A stretch of DNA of 40,355 nt from a virus. Under the pieces are notes generated by a model, which was not told the origin of the DNA, ran no database searches, and saw nothing but the letters and a program-made list of their open reading frames with translations. Made by a program: the position numbers and the translations under genes. Each line of letters opens with the position of its first letter. Within the stretch, counting starts at the first letter, position 1. Positions 20,150 through 26,717 of this stretch are shown piece after piece. The DNA lies in IMG/VR virus record IMGVR_UViG_3300034018_000585, positions 1 to 40,355 of that record; one strand, given 5' to 3'.

Positions 20150-20320
20150 ATGACAATGGACAAACAAACCACCTACAGCCAATCCCGCGCCCATTGGCGT
20201 TGGCTGCTAGACCTTCCAGGCCCCAAGGCAGAGCCCACTATGGAAGAGGCGTCACGCCTTTTTCCAGGCGTCCGACCCGGCGCGACGGACATAGCCGCTG
20301 TTGACCAGCTTGATGAGTGA
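20150..20320 (+). CDS. doubtful small protein, 56 residues
   Basis: Starts MTMDKQTTYSQSRAHWRWLL, 9 bases after the TATAAT palindrome and without a ribosome site. Its last 69 bases overlap the 3' end of the primase-helicase gene on the other strand. Composition (HWRWLLDLPGPKAEP) is not unlike a real protein. Weak support. Confidence 0.3.
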   Translation: MTMDKQTTYSQSRAHWRWLLDLPGPKAEPTMEEASRLFPGVRPGATDIAAVDQLDE

Positions 20321-22150
20321 CCGCCTCACGCCTTGACGGGCGGTGTCCGCGCTGCATCCGGCCTCATCCTTGATCGCATTCCTCATCTCCTCTTCAGAGA
20401 CGATCTTGCCGCTTTCGAGTAGGTTCATGATGACGAGATCGTATTTGCTCGTCTTGCCACCCGCCGCCCGTAGCGCATCGTTATAGACGGACACGAGCGA
20501 GGAGGCAGGCTTGCCCTTCTTGGTGACGCCCAAGTCCTCGCGTTCCATCGTGAAATACATGTCGTCCAGACGGTCCCCGTCCTTCTGCTTCACGACCATC
20601 ATACGCGCCGTGGAAGCCTCTGGATCGGGCTTGAATACGCCTAGCAGGTAATCCAGGTTCGCCATCATCGCGGACGACCCTCGCGGCCTGTCAGACGCAT
20701 TGTGGCCGGTGTGGTGAATGACCGCCACCGAGCATCCAAACCGGGCTCGAATGTCCGTGTTGATCGCGCGGATATAAGACGCAATGTCGTTGGACGAATT
20801 CTCATCCCCGGCGAACGTCTGCGAAAGCGTGTCGATCACGACAAAGGCAGGCTTAACCGTCATGGCTTCCATAGCCGTGATAAGGGCCTCTAGCTGCTCC
20901 TTGACGGTCAGGATCAGGGGCGTCGTGACAAGCCAAACGTCATCAGAGATCGGAAGCCCGTGGTGCTTGTGCCATGCCTGGATGCGCCGATAGATACCCG
21001 CGCCACCCTCGGACGCGAGATAGAGGACCGGAGCCTTGCGCGTCTCCTTGGCGATGAATTCCATCCCGTTGGCGATATGGCAGCATAGGTCAATGGCGAT
21101 GAAGGATTTGAACGTGCCCGACGCACCAAAGATCATGCCGACCGCCTGTTCGGGGATCAGTTCGTCAACGATCCAGTCGATATCTTCAAATTCCCGGCCA
21201 ACATCGTTCGCCGTGCGGATCAGCCCGCTAGGCTCCATGAACTTTGGCGTTTCTGGAGCAAATTTCTCGACCGCACCTTTCACGAGACGCGGGATTTCCT
21301 GAACGCGGGCCTCCCAGCGCCGCAATTCAGGGCCTTCAGCGGGCCTGCCTGCCTGCATGATGCCGGTGACGACCTCAACTGTCGTGTCAGGCTTTACACC
21401 CTCGCTCGCCAGCTTGGCGGTCAACTTCAGCAGCGGGTCATGATAGCTTCGTTCGCTCAGGTCTGGCGTAACCAGGGCCTCAATGAGTTGCGCGGCATTG
21501 GTGCGCGGCTTCAGTTCGCGCCGTAGCGGGACCACGGTTTCAGAACGCAGGCGGTCAAGGTCAATGCCGAACACCATGCAGGCGTCCTCAAGGCTATAGA
21601 CCCGCTCCTCGTCGAATTGCAGCAACCGGGCAGAGAACGCCCCGGAAGGCCGCTTCTTCGTGTTCGCGCCTTGGGGGAGCCTGACATACCGGATCAGGTT
21701 GTTGCCCGACGCATCCGCGCCGACCAGCCCCTCGGAGGCCATGACTTGCATGACCTTATCAATGAGCGCGGCGTTTCGTGCGTCCGGGTCTGTCGCATCA
21801 ATGATGCAACCAATCTGGTATTTCCCCGGCGAGGTTTCGATGATGTAGGTCGGATGCGCGGCGAGTCCGTCAAGCGTAGCGTCATCCGCTACAAGCACGC
21901 ACAGGCGTTCAAAATGTGCCTTGCGCCGCTTGATCTCCTTGCTCGCCATCGCGGCGACACAATAGAAATTGTTGTCAGCCTCACGGGCGTCGATCAATCG
22001 CTTTTGTGCATCGGTCGCCCGCCAAGCCTTGCCTTCCCACATAGTAGGATCGGCGGCATTTGGATCAGCGCGAAAGGAAGTCGTCCACCCGAACGAAGCG
22101 CCCAGGTCGCCATACACATGAGCGAGGAATTCGCTGTTCTGCACGGTCAA
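20252..22150 (-). CDS. primase-helicase (RepB-like primase plus RepA-like ATPase)
   Basis: 632 residues. The N-terminal part has VADD at 87-90 and IIETSPGKYQIGCIID at about 103-118, the pattern of RepB-type archaeo-eukaryotic primases. The C-terminal helicase domain (AAA_25/RepA-like) has Walker A GASGTFKS at 342-349, Walker B FVVID at 436-440, HHTGH at 479-483 and RGSSA after it. A winged-helix-like tail (SADTARQGVRRSLIKLVNSG) closes the protein. It would unwind and prime phage DNA for host polymerase III. It overlaps the HTH gene upstream by ATGA, so both are made from the leftward promoter at 22406. Confidence 0.85.
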   Translation of the reverse strand: MTVQNSEFLAHVYGDLGASFGWTTSFRADPNAADPTMWEGKAWRATDAQKRLIDAREADNNFYCVAAMASKEIKRRKAHFERLCVLVADDATLDGLAAHPTYIIETSPGKYQIGCIIDATDPDARNAALIDKVMQVMASEGLVGADASGNNLIRYVRLPQGANTKKRPSGAFSARLLQFDEERVYSLEDACMVFGIDLDRLRSETVVPLRRELKPRTNAAQLIEALVTPDLSERSYHDPLLKLTAKLASEGVKPDTTVEVVTGIMQAGRPAEGPELRRWEARVQEIPRLVKGAVEKFAPETPKFMEPSGLIRTANDVGREFEDIDWIVDELIPEQAVGMIFGASGTFKSFIAIDLCCHIANGMEFIAKETRKAPVLYLASEGGAGIYRRIQAWHKHHGLPISDDVWLVTTPLILTVKEQLEALITAMEAMTVKPAFVVIDTLSQTFAGDENSSNDIASYIRAINTDIRARFGCSVAVIHHTGHNASDRPRGSSAMMANLDYLLGVFKPDPEASTARMMVVKQKDGDRLDDMYFTMEREDLGVTKKGKPASSLVSVYNDALRAAGGKTSKYDLVIMNLLESGKIVSEEEMRNAIKDEAGCSADTARQGVRRSLIKLVNSGYVRRAGSDAWKKA

Positions 22151-22383
22151 CCCTTATAGAGCGTTTCAAGCGTGATCTTCTTTCCATATTTTGCAGCGTG
22201 ATCTAGGATCGGCTGCCAATACTTAAGCGGAATCTTGCCGCCAGTGCCTTTTTTACTTGTGGTATGCAGCCACCGGGACACCGTTGACGGATAGGTTCCG
22301 CAAATCTCAGCGGCCTTCGTGACGCCGCCAAGCATCGTCACAACGTCATAGGCGGGCTGTTCACGCCCTCGGATCGAGTTCAT
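22147..22383 (-). CDS. HTH regulator (Cro/YdaS-like)
   Basis: 78 residues from the ATG at 22383, which has AAGGAGATT 7 bases upstream; the longer frame begins within the operators and is rejected. VVTMLGGVTKAAEICGTYPS followed by TVSRWLHTTSKKGTGGKIP is a helix-turn-helix of the Cro/YdaS type. A short helical tail ends ITLETLYKG. It sits at a divergent promoter region with two TTGC-N7-GCAA sites, the natural place for an autoregulated switch protein. It probably controls the primase-helicase (same transcript) and perhaps the other promoters carrying this element. Confidence 0.75.
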   Translation of the reverse strand: MNSIRGREQPAYDVVTMLGGVTKAAEICGTYPSTVSRWLHTTSKKGTGGKIPLKYWQPILDHAAKYGKKITLETLYKG

Positions 22384-22405
22384 AGGGAAATCTCCTTCTC
22401 TCCCT

Positions 22406-22435
22406 ACCCTAGCCCCGAGATTGCATTTCTCGCAA
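22406..22435 (-). promoter_or_regulatory. leftward promoter for HTH and primase-helicase
   Basis: Minus strand TTGCGA (22430-22435), 18-bp spacer, TAGGGT (22406-22411). The -10 is identical to those at 12679 and 22484. The operator-like site 22421-22435 covers the -35 box, so a bound protein should block it. Confidence 0.6.
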
Positions 22436-22450
22436 GTGCATTTTGTGCAA
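22421..22450. promoter_or_regulatory. two abutting TTGC-N7-GCAA operator-like sites
   Basis: TTGCATTTCTCGCAA (22421-22435) is directly followed by GTGCATTTTGTGCAA (22436-22450). The first overlaps the leftward -35 box. The second ends 9 bp before the rightward -35 box at 22460. Confidence 0.65.
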
Positions 22451-22459
22451 AAAAACCTC

Positions 22460-22489
22460 TTGCATCGCATTTCGGTTCGGGTTTAGGGT
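22460..22489 (+). promoter_or_regulatory. rightward promoter for recombination genes
   Basis: TTGCAT (22460-22465), 18-bp spacer, TAGGGT (22484-22489). The ribosome site GGAAGGAGAAACC and ATG of the 22514 gene follow 24 bp downstream. Confidence 0.65.
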
Positions 22490-22513
22490 CAGCCTCATTG
22501 GAAGGAGAAACCA

Positions 22514-22912
22514 ATGACAAACGAAGAAACCGCCCTGGCGTCGCTTGCCGACGCTTGGGTTCAAGCCAAGCACGCCGAAGCCCAAGCCAACGCCCACCGA
22601 GTCGCAATCGAAGAGGAAATCATCGCCATCACCGGAGCCAAAGACGAAGGCCGCGAAACGCACACAGCCGGAACCTACAAGATCGTCGTCATCGGAAAGC
22701 TGACCTACAAAGCCGACATCACCGAAATCGAAACCCTCAGCCGCAACTTCCCCGACAACCTGAAGGTGCTGAAAACCACAATCGCAATCGATGAGCCCAA
22801 GCTTAAGAAGCTGCGCGAATATCGCCCCGACCTCTACAAGCGCCTGAGCCCCGCCCTCACCGTCAAGCCCGCCAAGACCGGAATCCAAATCGAAAGCCGC
22901 GACAATGTTTGA
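22514..22912 (+). CDS. hypothetical protein of recombination operon
   Basis: 132 residues, with a very strong ribosome site (GGAAGGAGAAACC) before the ATG. The N-terminal helix (LADAWVQAKHAEAQANAHRV) is followed by EEEIIAITGAKDEGRETHTA and a beta part (YKIVVIGKLTYKADI). This layout is common in small proteins encoded just before Sak4-like ATPases in phages; it may assist the recombinase, but its activity is unknown. It overlaps the ATPase gene by 8 bp. Confidence 0.65.
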   Translation: MTNEETALASLADAWVQAKHAEAQANAHRVAIEEEIIAITGAKDEGRETHTAGTYKIVVIGKLTYKADITEIETLSRNFPDNLKVLKTTIAIDEPKLKKLREYRPDLYKRLSPALTVKPAKTGIQIESRDNV

Positions 22913-23630
22913 CCTGAAATCCATCCGCAAATCCGAAGCCATCTCGGCCCCTCGCGTCATGCTCTATGGCGTTGAGGGGATCGGCAAGACCACCTTCGCC
23001 GCCGGGGCTCCTAGCCCTGTGTTCATCCTGACTGAGGATGGCCTGGGCTCGCTCAAGGTGGATCATTTCCCGCTTGCCCGCTCTACCAGCGACGTTCTGG
23101 AAGCTATTGGGACGCTCTACAGCGAAGCCCACGACTTCAAGACCGTGGTCCTGGATTCCGCCGACTGGCTGGAGAACATGATCTGGCAGGAAGTCGAAGC
23201 CAAGTATGACGCTAAAGACCTCGCCTATGGCAAGGGCGCGGTGCTTGTGGCGAACCGCTGGCGGGAAATGCTTGACGGCCTGGACGCCCTGCGTAACGAC
23301 CGCAAGATGGCCGTTATCCTGATCGCGCACTGCACGATCAAGCGTTTCGACAGCCCTGAAGTCGAGCCTTACGACCGCTATCAGCCGAAACTACAGGACC
23401 GTTCCAGCGCTATCCTTCGGGAATGGGCCGACGCGGTGCTGTTCGGCAACTACAAGACCCTCGTCAAGAAGGACGACGTTGGGTTCAACAAAACCAGCAA
23501 TCGCGGAATTTCGACCGGCGAGAGGCTTCTCTATACCAACGAGCGCCCGGCCTACATGGCGAAAAACCGCTATAGCCTTCCCGACCATATCCCTATGGCC
23601 TGGGATGAATTCGAAGCCGCAATCAACTAG
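22905..23630 (+). CDS. Sak4-like RecA-fold ATPase (AAA_24)
   Basis: 241 residues. Walker A GVEGIGKTT lies at 22-30 and Walker B TVVLDS at 80-85, then ADWLENMIWQEVEAKYDAK, a signature of the AAA_24/Sak4 group. KMAVILIAHCTIKRFDSPE gives the sensor strand. Sak4 proteins are short RecA/Rad51-like recombinases that promote single-strand annealing together with a phage SSB. The downstream DUF669 and nuclease genes support a recombination role. The family is well matched; annealing activity is inferred. Confidence 0.85.
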   Translation: MFDLKSIRKSEAISAPRVMLYGVEGIGKTTFAAGAPSPVFILTEDGLGSLKVDHFPLARSTSDVLEAIGTLYSEAHDFKTVVLDSADWLENMIWQEVEAKYDAKDLAYGKGAVLVANRWREMLDGLDALRNDRKMAVILIAHCTIKRFDSPEVEPYDRYQPKLQDRSSAILREWADAVLFGNYKTLVKKDDVGFNKTSNRGISTGERLLYTNERPAYMAKNRYSLPDHIPMAWDEFEAAIN

Positions 23631-23642
23631 GAGCCTAAACCA

Positions 23643-24107
23643 ATGCCCTCTATCGACTTTGACGTTACCCAATACGAAGCCGCCCCGCGTTCGGACTTCG
23701 CGCCCCTGCCTCCCGGCGAATATACCGCCGTGGTGACGCGGACGGACCTGAAGCCCACTAAGGCGGGCAATGGCGAGTATATCGAACTCACCATCGACAT
23801 CATCGACGGCGAACATTCGGGCCGCAAGATTTGGGAGCGCCTGAACGTCAACAATCCGTCTGAGCAGACGATGCAGATTGCCCGTAGCCAGCTTAACCAG
23901 CTTGCCACGGCGGTCAGCCAACTGCCCCTGTCCGACACCGACCAGTTGCTCGAAATCCCGTTCACGCTGCATCTGGATATCGACCGCAAGGACCAGACCC
24001 GCAACCGTGTGATGGGCTATTCGGCATCGGGCGGTTCCAAGCCCGTGCTTGCAAAGCCGGTCGCTGCCAAGGCTGAACCCACTACCAAGAAGCCCTGGGA
24101 GCGATAA
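23643..24107 (+). CDS. DUF669-family, probable single-strand DNA-binding partner
   Basis: 154 residues. The segment LPPGEYTAVVTRTDLKPTKA followed by GNGEYIELTIDIIDGEHSGR and KIWERLNVNNPSEQTMQIA is the DUF669 pattern. DUF669 genes accompany Sak4-like ATPases and RecB-like nucleases in many phages and are thought to bind single-stranded DNA. A basic, Ala/Pro-rich C-terminal tail (KPVLAKPVAAKAEPTTKKPW) may be flexible. It starts 12 bp after the ATPase stop. Confidence 0.85.
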   Translation: MPSIDFDVTQYEAAPRSDFAPLPPGEYTAVVTRTDLKPTKAGNGEYIELTIDIIDGEHSGRKIWERLNVNNPSEQTMQIARSQLNQLATAVSQLPLSDTDQLLEIPFTLHLDIDRKDQTRNRVMGYSASGGSKPVLAKPVAAKAEPTTKKPWER

Positions 24108-24111
24108 GACG

Positions 24112-25137
24112 ATGGTCGCAGTGCCTGCCCCCACGCGGACGACCGCGAGCGAGATTTACGCTTGGTATGAGAGGAGAAAGGAGGACTTCCGGGATCACCT
24201 CGGCGCGTCTCTGATCGGGCATCACTGCGACCGTTATCTGTGGCTGACGTTCCGTTGGGTTGAGTTGCCTCAATTCAACGGGCGTCTCCTACGCATCTTT
24301 TCGACCGGCAAGCGAGAAGAGCCGCGCATTTACGAAGAGTTGCGCGGGATCGGCGTTGAACTGCATACCGAAGAGGCCGACGGAAAGCAGATTGAATGTA
24401 GGGATGAGACGGGTCATTTCGGCGGTTCCGTTGATGGGATCGGTCAAGGCTTTCCAGAGGGGCCTAAAACCTGGGCGGTTCTGGAAATCAAGACGCACTC
24501 GTCAAAGTCATACCACGAAGTGCGGACCAAGACTGTCAAGGAAGCCAAGCCCCAGCACTACGCCCAGATGCAGACCTACATGGGCCTCATGAAACTGGAC
24601 CGGGCCATGTATATGGCCGTCAACAAGGACACCGACGAAATCTATACGGAATGGGTCCACTTTGACCGCAAGGTGTTCGAGTCCCTGATGGACCGCGCCA
24701 AGCGCACGATCAACATGACCGCGCCTCCGGGGCGGATCAGCGACGACCCGGCCAACTGGCAATGCAAAATGTGCGACTTCTACAAGTTCTGCCATCACGA
24801 CGGCCTGCCTGCGGTGAATTGTCGCACCTGTTCACATTCCACGCCTGTCGATAAGGGCATGTGGAAGTGTGGCCTGCATAACAAGTGGCTGACTGGCGCG
24901 GAGCAGCGCAAGGGCTGCGATAGCCATATCTTCATCCCGCCGCTTGTCCCAGCCAACCCGATTGATGGCGGCGAGAACTACGTCGAGTATCAGGCTAAGG
25001 ACGGGACCACGTTCAAGAATGGCCCAGGATTCGAGCCTAGCGAAATGCTGCTGAAGTCCGCCAAGGCCGCTACGCCTAAGCGCAAGAAGATTGGCGACAA
25101 TGGCGGCGTTCCGTTTGACGACGAGATTCCATTTTAG
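24112..25137 (+). CDS. Cas4/RecB-like PD-(D/E)XK exonuclease with Fe-S cysteines
   Basis: 341 residues from the ATG at 24112, which has GGGAG upstream. The nuclease core shows GGSVDGI at 104-110, LEIKT at 124-128 and QHYAQMQTYM at 148-157, the Cas4/RecB motifs II, III and QhxxY. Cys39 and the cluster C218-x2-C221-x5-C227 match the iron-sulfur cysteines of Cas4 and AddB nucleases. A second set (C237, C240, C253, C269 with a nearby His) follows and may bind zinc. It would resect DNA ends for the Sak4 pair. No cas1 or CRISPR is present, so a CRISPR role is not supported. Confidence 0.85.
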   Translation: MVAVPAPTRTTASEIYAWYERRKEDFRDHLGASLIGHHCDRYLWLTFRWVELPQFNGRLLRIFSTGKREEPRIYEELRGIGVELHTEEADGKQIECRDETGHFGGSVDGIGQGFPEGPKTWAVLEIKTHSSKSYHEVRTKTVKEAKPQHYAQMQTYMGLMKLDRAMYMAVNKDTDEIYTEWVHFDRKVFESLMDRAKRTINMTAPPGRISDDPANWQCKMCDFYKFCHHDGLPAVNCRTCSHSTPVDKGMWKCGLHNKWLTGAEQRKGCDSHIFIPPLVPANPIDGGENYVEYQAKDGTTFKNGPGFEPSEMLLKSAKAATPKRKKIGDNGGVPFDDEIPF

Positions 25138-25145
25138 GTGACGAC

Positions 25146-25502
25146 ATGACCGGACGCATGAGTAGGAACAAAGGCGCTCGCGGCGAGAACGAACTCGCCA
25201 AGCTGCTATCGGATGAACTCGGCTTCGTCGTGAAGCGCAACCTGGGCCAAGCCCGCGACGGTGCGGACGACATCACGGTCGGACCCTATCGCATTGAGTG
25301 CAAGCGCCAGGAGACACTTGCTATCATGAAGTGGTGCCGTCAGGTGGAGGCTTGCTCAAAGCCGGGGGAAATCCCGACCGTTATCTACCGCCAGAACGGG
25401 GAGCAATGGCGCGTTGTATTGCGGCTTGAACACTTCCTCCCATTGCTGCGTGAGCATCTGGCAGAACTGCCATCGCAACCGCCTTCGCCTGAACTTCCCT
25501 GA
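25146..25502 (+). CDS. Hjc-like PD-(D/E)XK endonuclease
   Basis: 118 residues. RNKGARGENELAKLLSDELG opens with the conserved Glu14. DITV has Asp42, and IECKR gives Glu51-x-Lys53, together a PD-(D/E)XK site of Holliday-junction-resolvase type. WCRQVEACSKPGEIPTVIYR is a further pattern of this phage family. It probably resolves recombination or replication intermediates before packaging. AGGTGA lies 6 bases before the ATG. Its last 122 bases overlap the 3' end of the endolysin gene on the other strand, which is unusually long. Confidence 0.8.
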   Translation: MTGRMSRNKGARGENELAKLLSDELGFVVKRNLGQARDGADDITVGPYRIECKRQETLAIMKWCRQVEACSKPGEIPTVIYRQNGEQWRVVLRLEHFLPLLREHLAELPSQPPSPELP

Positions 25503-25971
25503 CCCGGCGCTCCCAGCCCTTGCCAAACGACGGCCAATGCGGGAGCGCCTTGAGGAACCGCAACCGCTCGCCGCAATACCGCTGAATAAGCCCCTCAGAG
25601 GCCCGTGCAGCGGCAATCGTGGCCGGGCCTATCACTCCGTCCGTCTTTACGCCCAAAGCCGCCTGGAGGACCTTACAGGCCCGCATGACGCCACTGTTCA
25701 CGGCGTAGTCGAACACGGCGTAATCCAGGCCACCGGGCAGGTTGTCGCAATTGCACTTGTCCCAGTAGTTGCGCCGGTAGAGCGGGCCAACGTCCTCGGG
25801 CGTGAGGCGCTTCATGTCCGCCTCGGTCACGACATCGCCCGTATAGGCTTCCCAGACCTTCTTGGTCACGCCAAGCATGGTGGCCCCGCCCGGATCGGCG
25901 GGATGCTTTGAGAATCCGCCCTCGTGCTTGAGAACGAGTCGCAAAGAGTTAGGGAAGTTTGTCGCTACCAT
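25381..25971 (-). CDS. endolysin, GH108 N-acetylmuramidase
   Basis: 196 residues from the ATG at 25971, chosen for the GGTGG ribosome site and because the longer frame runs through the Rz1 gene. LKHEGGFSKHPADPGGATML contains the EGG catalytic Glu (residue 17) and the DPGGAT motif of glycoside hydrolase 108. A peptidoglycan-binding (PG_binding_3-like) part follows (GVKTDGVIGPATIAAARASE). It cuts the glycan of the cell wall. No signal peptide or SAR domain is seen, so a holin is needed, and one lies upstream. It is the last gene of the leftward late operon. Confidence 0.9.
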   Translation of the reverse strand: MVATNFPNSLRLVLKHEGGFSKHPADPGGATMLGVTKKVWEAYTGDVVTEADMKRLTPEDVGPLYRRNYWDKCNCDNLPGGLDYAVFDYAVNSGVMRACKVLQAALGVKTDGVIGPATIAAARASEGLIQRYCGERLRFLKALPHWPSFGKGWERRVREVQAKAVAMAVLPDAHAAMGGSVQAAIQRAIAPRSGGR

Positions 25972-26261
25972 AGTTTCCACCAAGGCTTTTTGGGCTTGTC
26001 CATCAATCCGACCAATCCGGCGCGTTTGGCCTCGCAATCCTGTAGCGCGACCTCCTGTTGCACGGAGAACACAGCAAGGTCGCCTATCGTCTTGACGGGT
26101 GTATCAGGACCGATACAGGGCTCACGGAACGCTTGCGGGATTGTCAGGGGCGGCGTCGTGCCCGCGCACCCGGTCAATGCCATCGCGCCAAGCAGACAGA
26201 ACGTCGTCAGGGACAGGCGTAGCAGCCTTGGGCGCTTGTTGGATACGTTGTGTGGCGGCAT
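25965..26261 (-). CDS. Rz1-like outer-membrane spanin lipoprotein
   Basis: 98 residues from the ATG at 26261. The sequence SLTTFCLLGAMALTGC ends in a lipobox with the lipidated Cys at residue 32. A proline-rich short mature region (TTPPLTIPQAF) and a tail ending KPWWKLW follow. Its reading frame lies largely inside the Rz gene in another frame, as in lambda. It overlaps the endolysin start by 7 bp. It would join Rz to disrupt the outer membrane. Confidence 0.8.
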   Translation of the reverse strand: MPPHNVSNKRPRLLRLSLTTFCLLGAMALTGCAGTTPPLTIPQAFREPCIGPDTPVKTIGDLAVFSVQQEVALQDCEAKRAGLVGLMDKPKKPWWKLW

Positions 26262-26466
26262 TGCCCTTCTCTCGGATGATGATGGTTTGCCGGTTGTATG
26301 TCTCAGCAGCCTCCAGGGCGCGGCGTGCGTCCTTGGCCTCGGCAATCGACGCCTCTGCCCGCTTGCGCTGGATATCAAACATGACCTTGTAATACCCGGC
26401 CACGATGAGCCCGAAGGCCACGACCACGAAGCACAGGATCAGGACATAGCGGTTCAGCTTCATCAT
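26122..26466 (-). CDS. Rz-like inner-membrane spanin
   Basis: 114 residues. A single N-terminal membrane helix (VLILCFVVVAFGLIVAGYY, about 8-26) is followed by a periplasmic coiled coil (RKRAEASIAEAKDARRALEA). This and the embedded Rz1 gene identify the pair. The start at 26466 overlaps the holin stop by ATGA. A second Met follows directly and could be the true start. Confidence 0.8.
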   Translation of the reverse strand: MMKLNRYVLILCFVVVAFGLIVAGYYKVMFDIQRKRAEASIAEAKDARRALEAAETYNRQTIIIREKGNAATQRIQQAPKAATPVPDDVLSAWRDGIDRVRGHDAAPDNPASVP

Positions 26467-26717
26467 GACACGATGTCCTTGACCTCTTCCGCCGTCTGGA
26501 TCACCTCGCCCTTAAGCCGCGTAAGGTCCACCAGAGTAGCGCCCGCCATATAGACGAAGGCCAACATGATGTTGGCAAAGATGAGGCCCAGGCCAATCCA
26601 TTTCAGGGCGTGGGGATCGTCCATCTTCCAGACCACGGCGGCAATGGCGATGCTGTTGACACTTGTAAACAGGAACGTGAACAAGCGCCTCCAGAACCAC
26701 TGGACCTCTTTGGTCAT
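26463..26717 (-). CDS. probable holin, two membrane spans
   Basis: 84 residues. Two membrane helices are visible: about 12-30 (LFTFLFTSVNSIAIAAVVW) and 39-61 (WIGLGLIFANIMLAFVYMAG). A charged, helical C-terminus follows (LKGEVIQTAEEVKDIVS). Size, topology and position directly before Rz, Rz1 and endolysin fit a class II holin that opens the inner membrane. It overlaps the phosphoesterase gene by ATGA. Family not recognised by sequence. Confidence 0.65.
   Translation of the reverse strand: MTKEVQWFWRRLFTFLFTSVNSIAIAAVVWKMDDPHALKWIGLGLIFANIMLAFVYMAGATLVDLTRLKGEVIQTAEEVKDIVS

Larger units (their letters stand above)
19889..20153 (+). pseudogene. possible frameshifted Cro/YdaS-like HTH remnant
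   Basis: One frame encodes GVLEYSQGVTRIGAAFRISA followed by PAVYRWASRG, a good fit to a Cro/YdaS helix-turn-helix. The expected continuation, VPASGISTLTASVVSRRAGG, is in another frame and would follow after loss of one G in the GGGG run near 20020. No good start codon or ribosome site is seen. The match could be chance. The interval 19886-20251 otherwise holds only hairpins and a possible small gene. Confidence 0.3.

Noticed and set aside
20252-22383. lysogeny module
   Set aside because: An HTH gene and divergent promoters exist, but no integrase, excisionase or partition gene is visible anywhere in the window, so lysogeny is not supported.
24112-25137. Cas4 as part of a CRISPR system
   Set aside because: No repeat-spacer array, cas1 or cas2 is present; Sak4 and DUF669 neighbours point to phage recombination.
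25965-26378. 137-residue version of the Rz1 gene starting at 26378
   Set aside because: The upstream part is the out-of-frame sequence of Rz; the lipoprotein signal needs the start at 26261.
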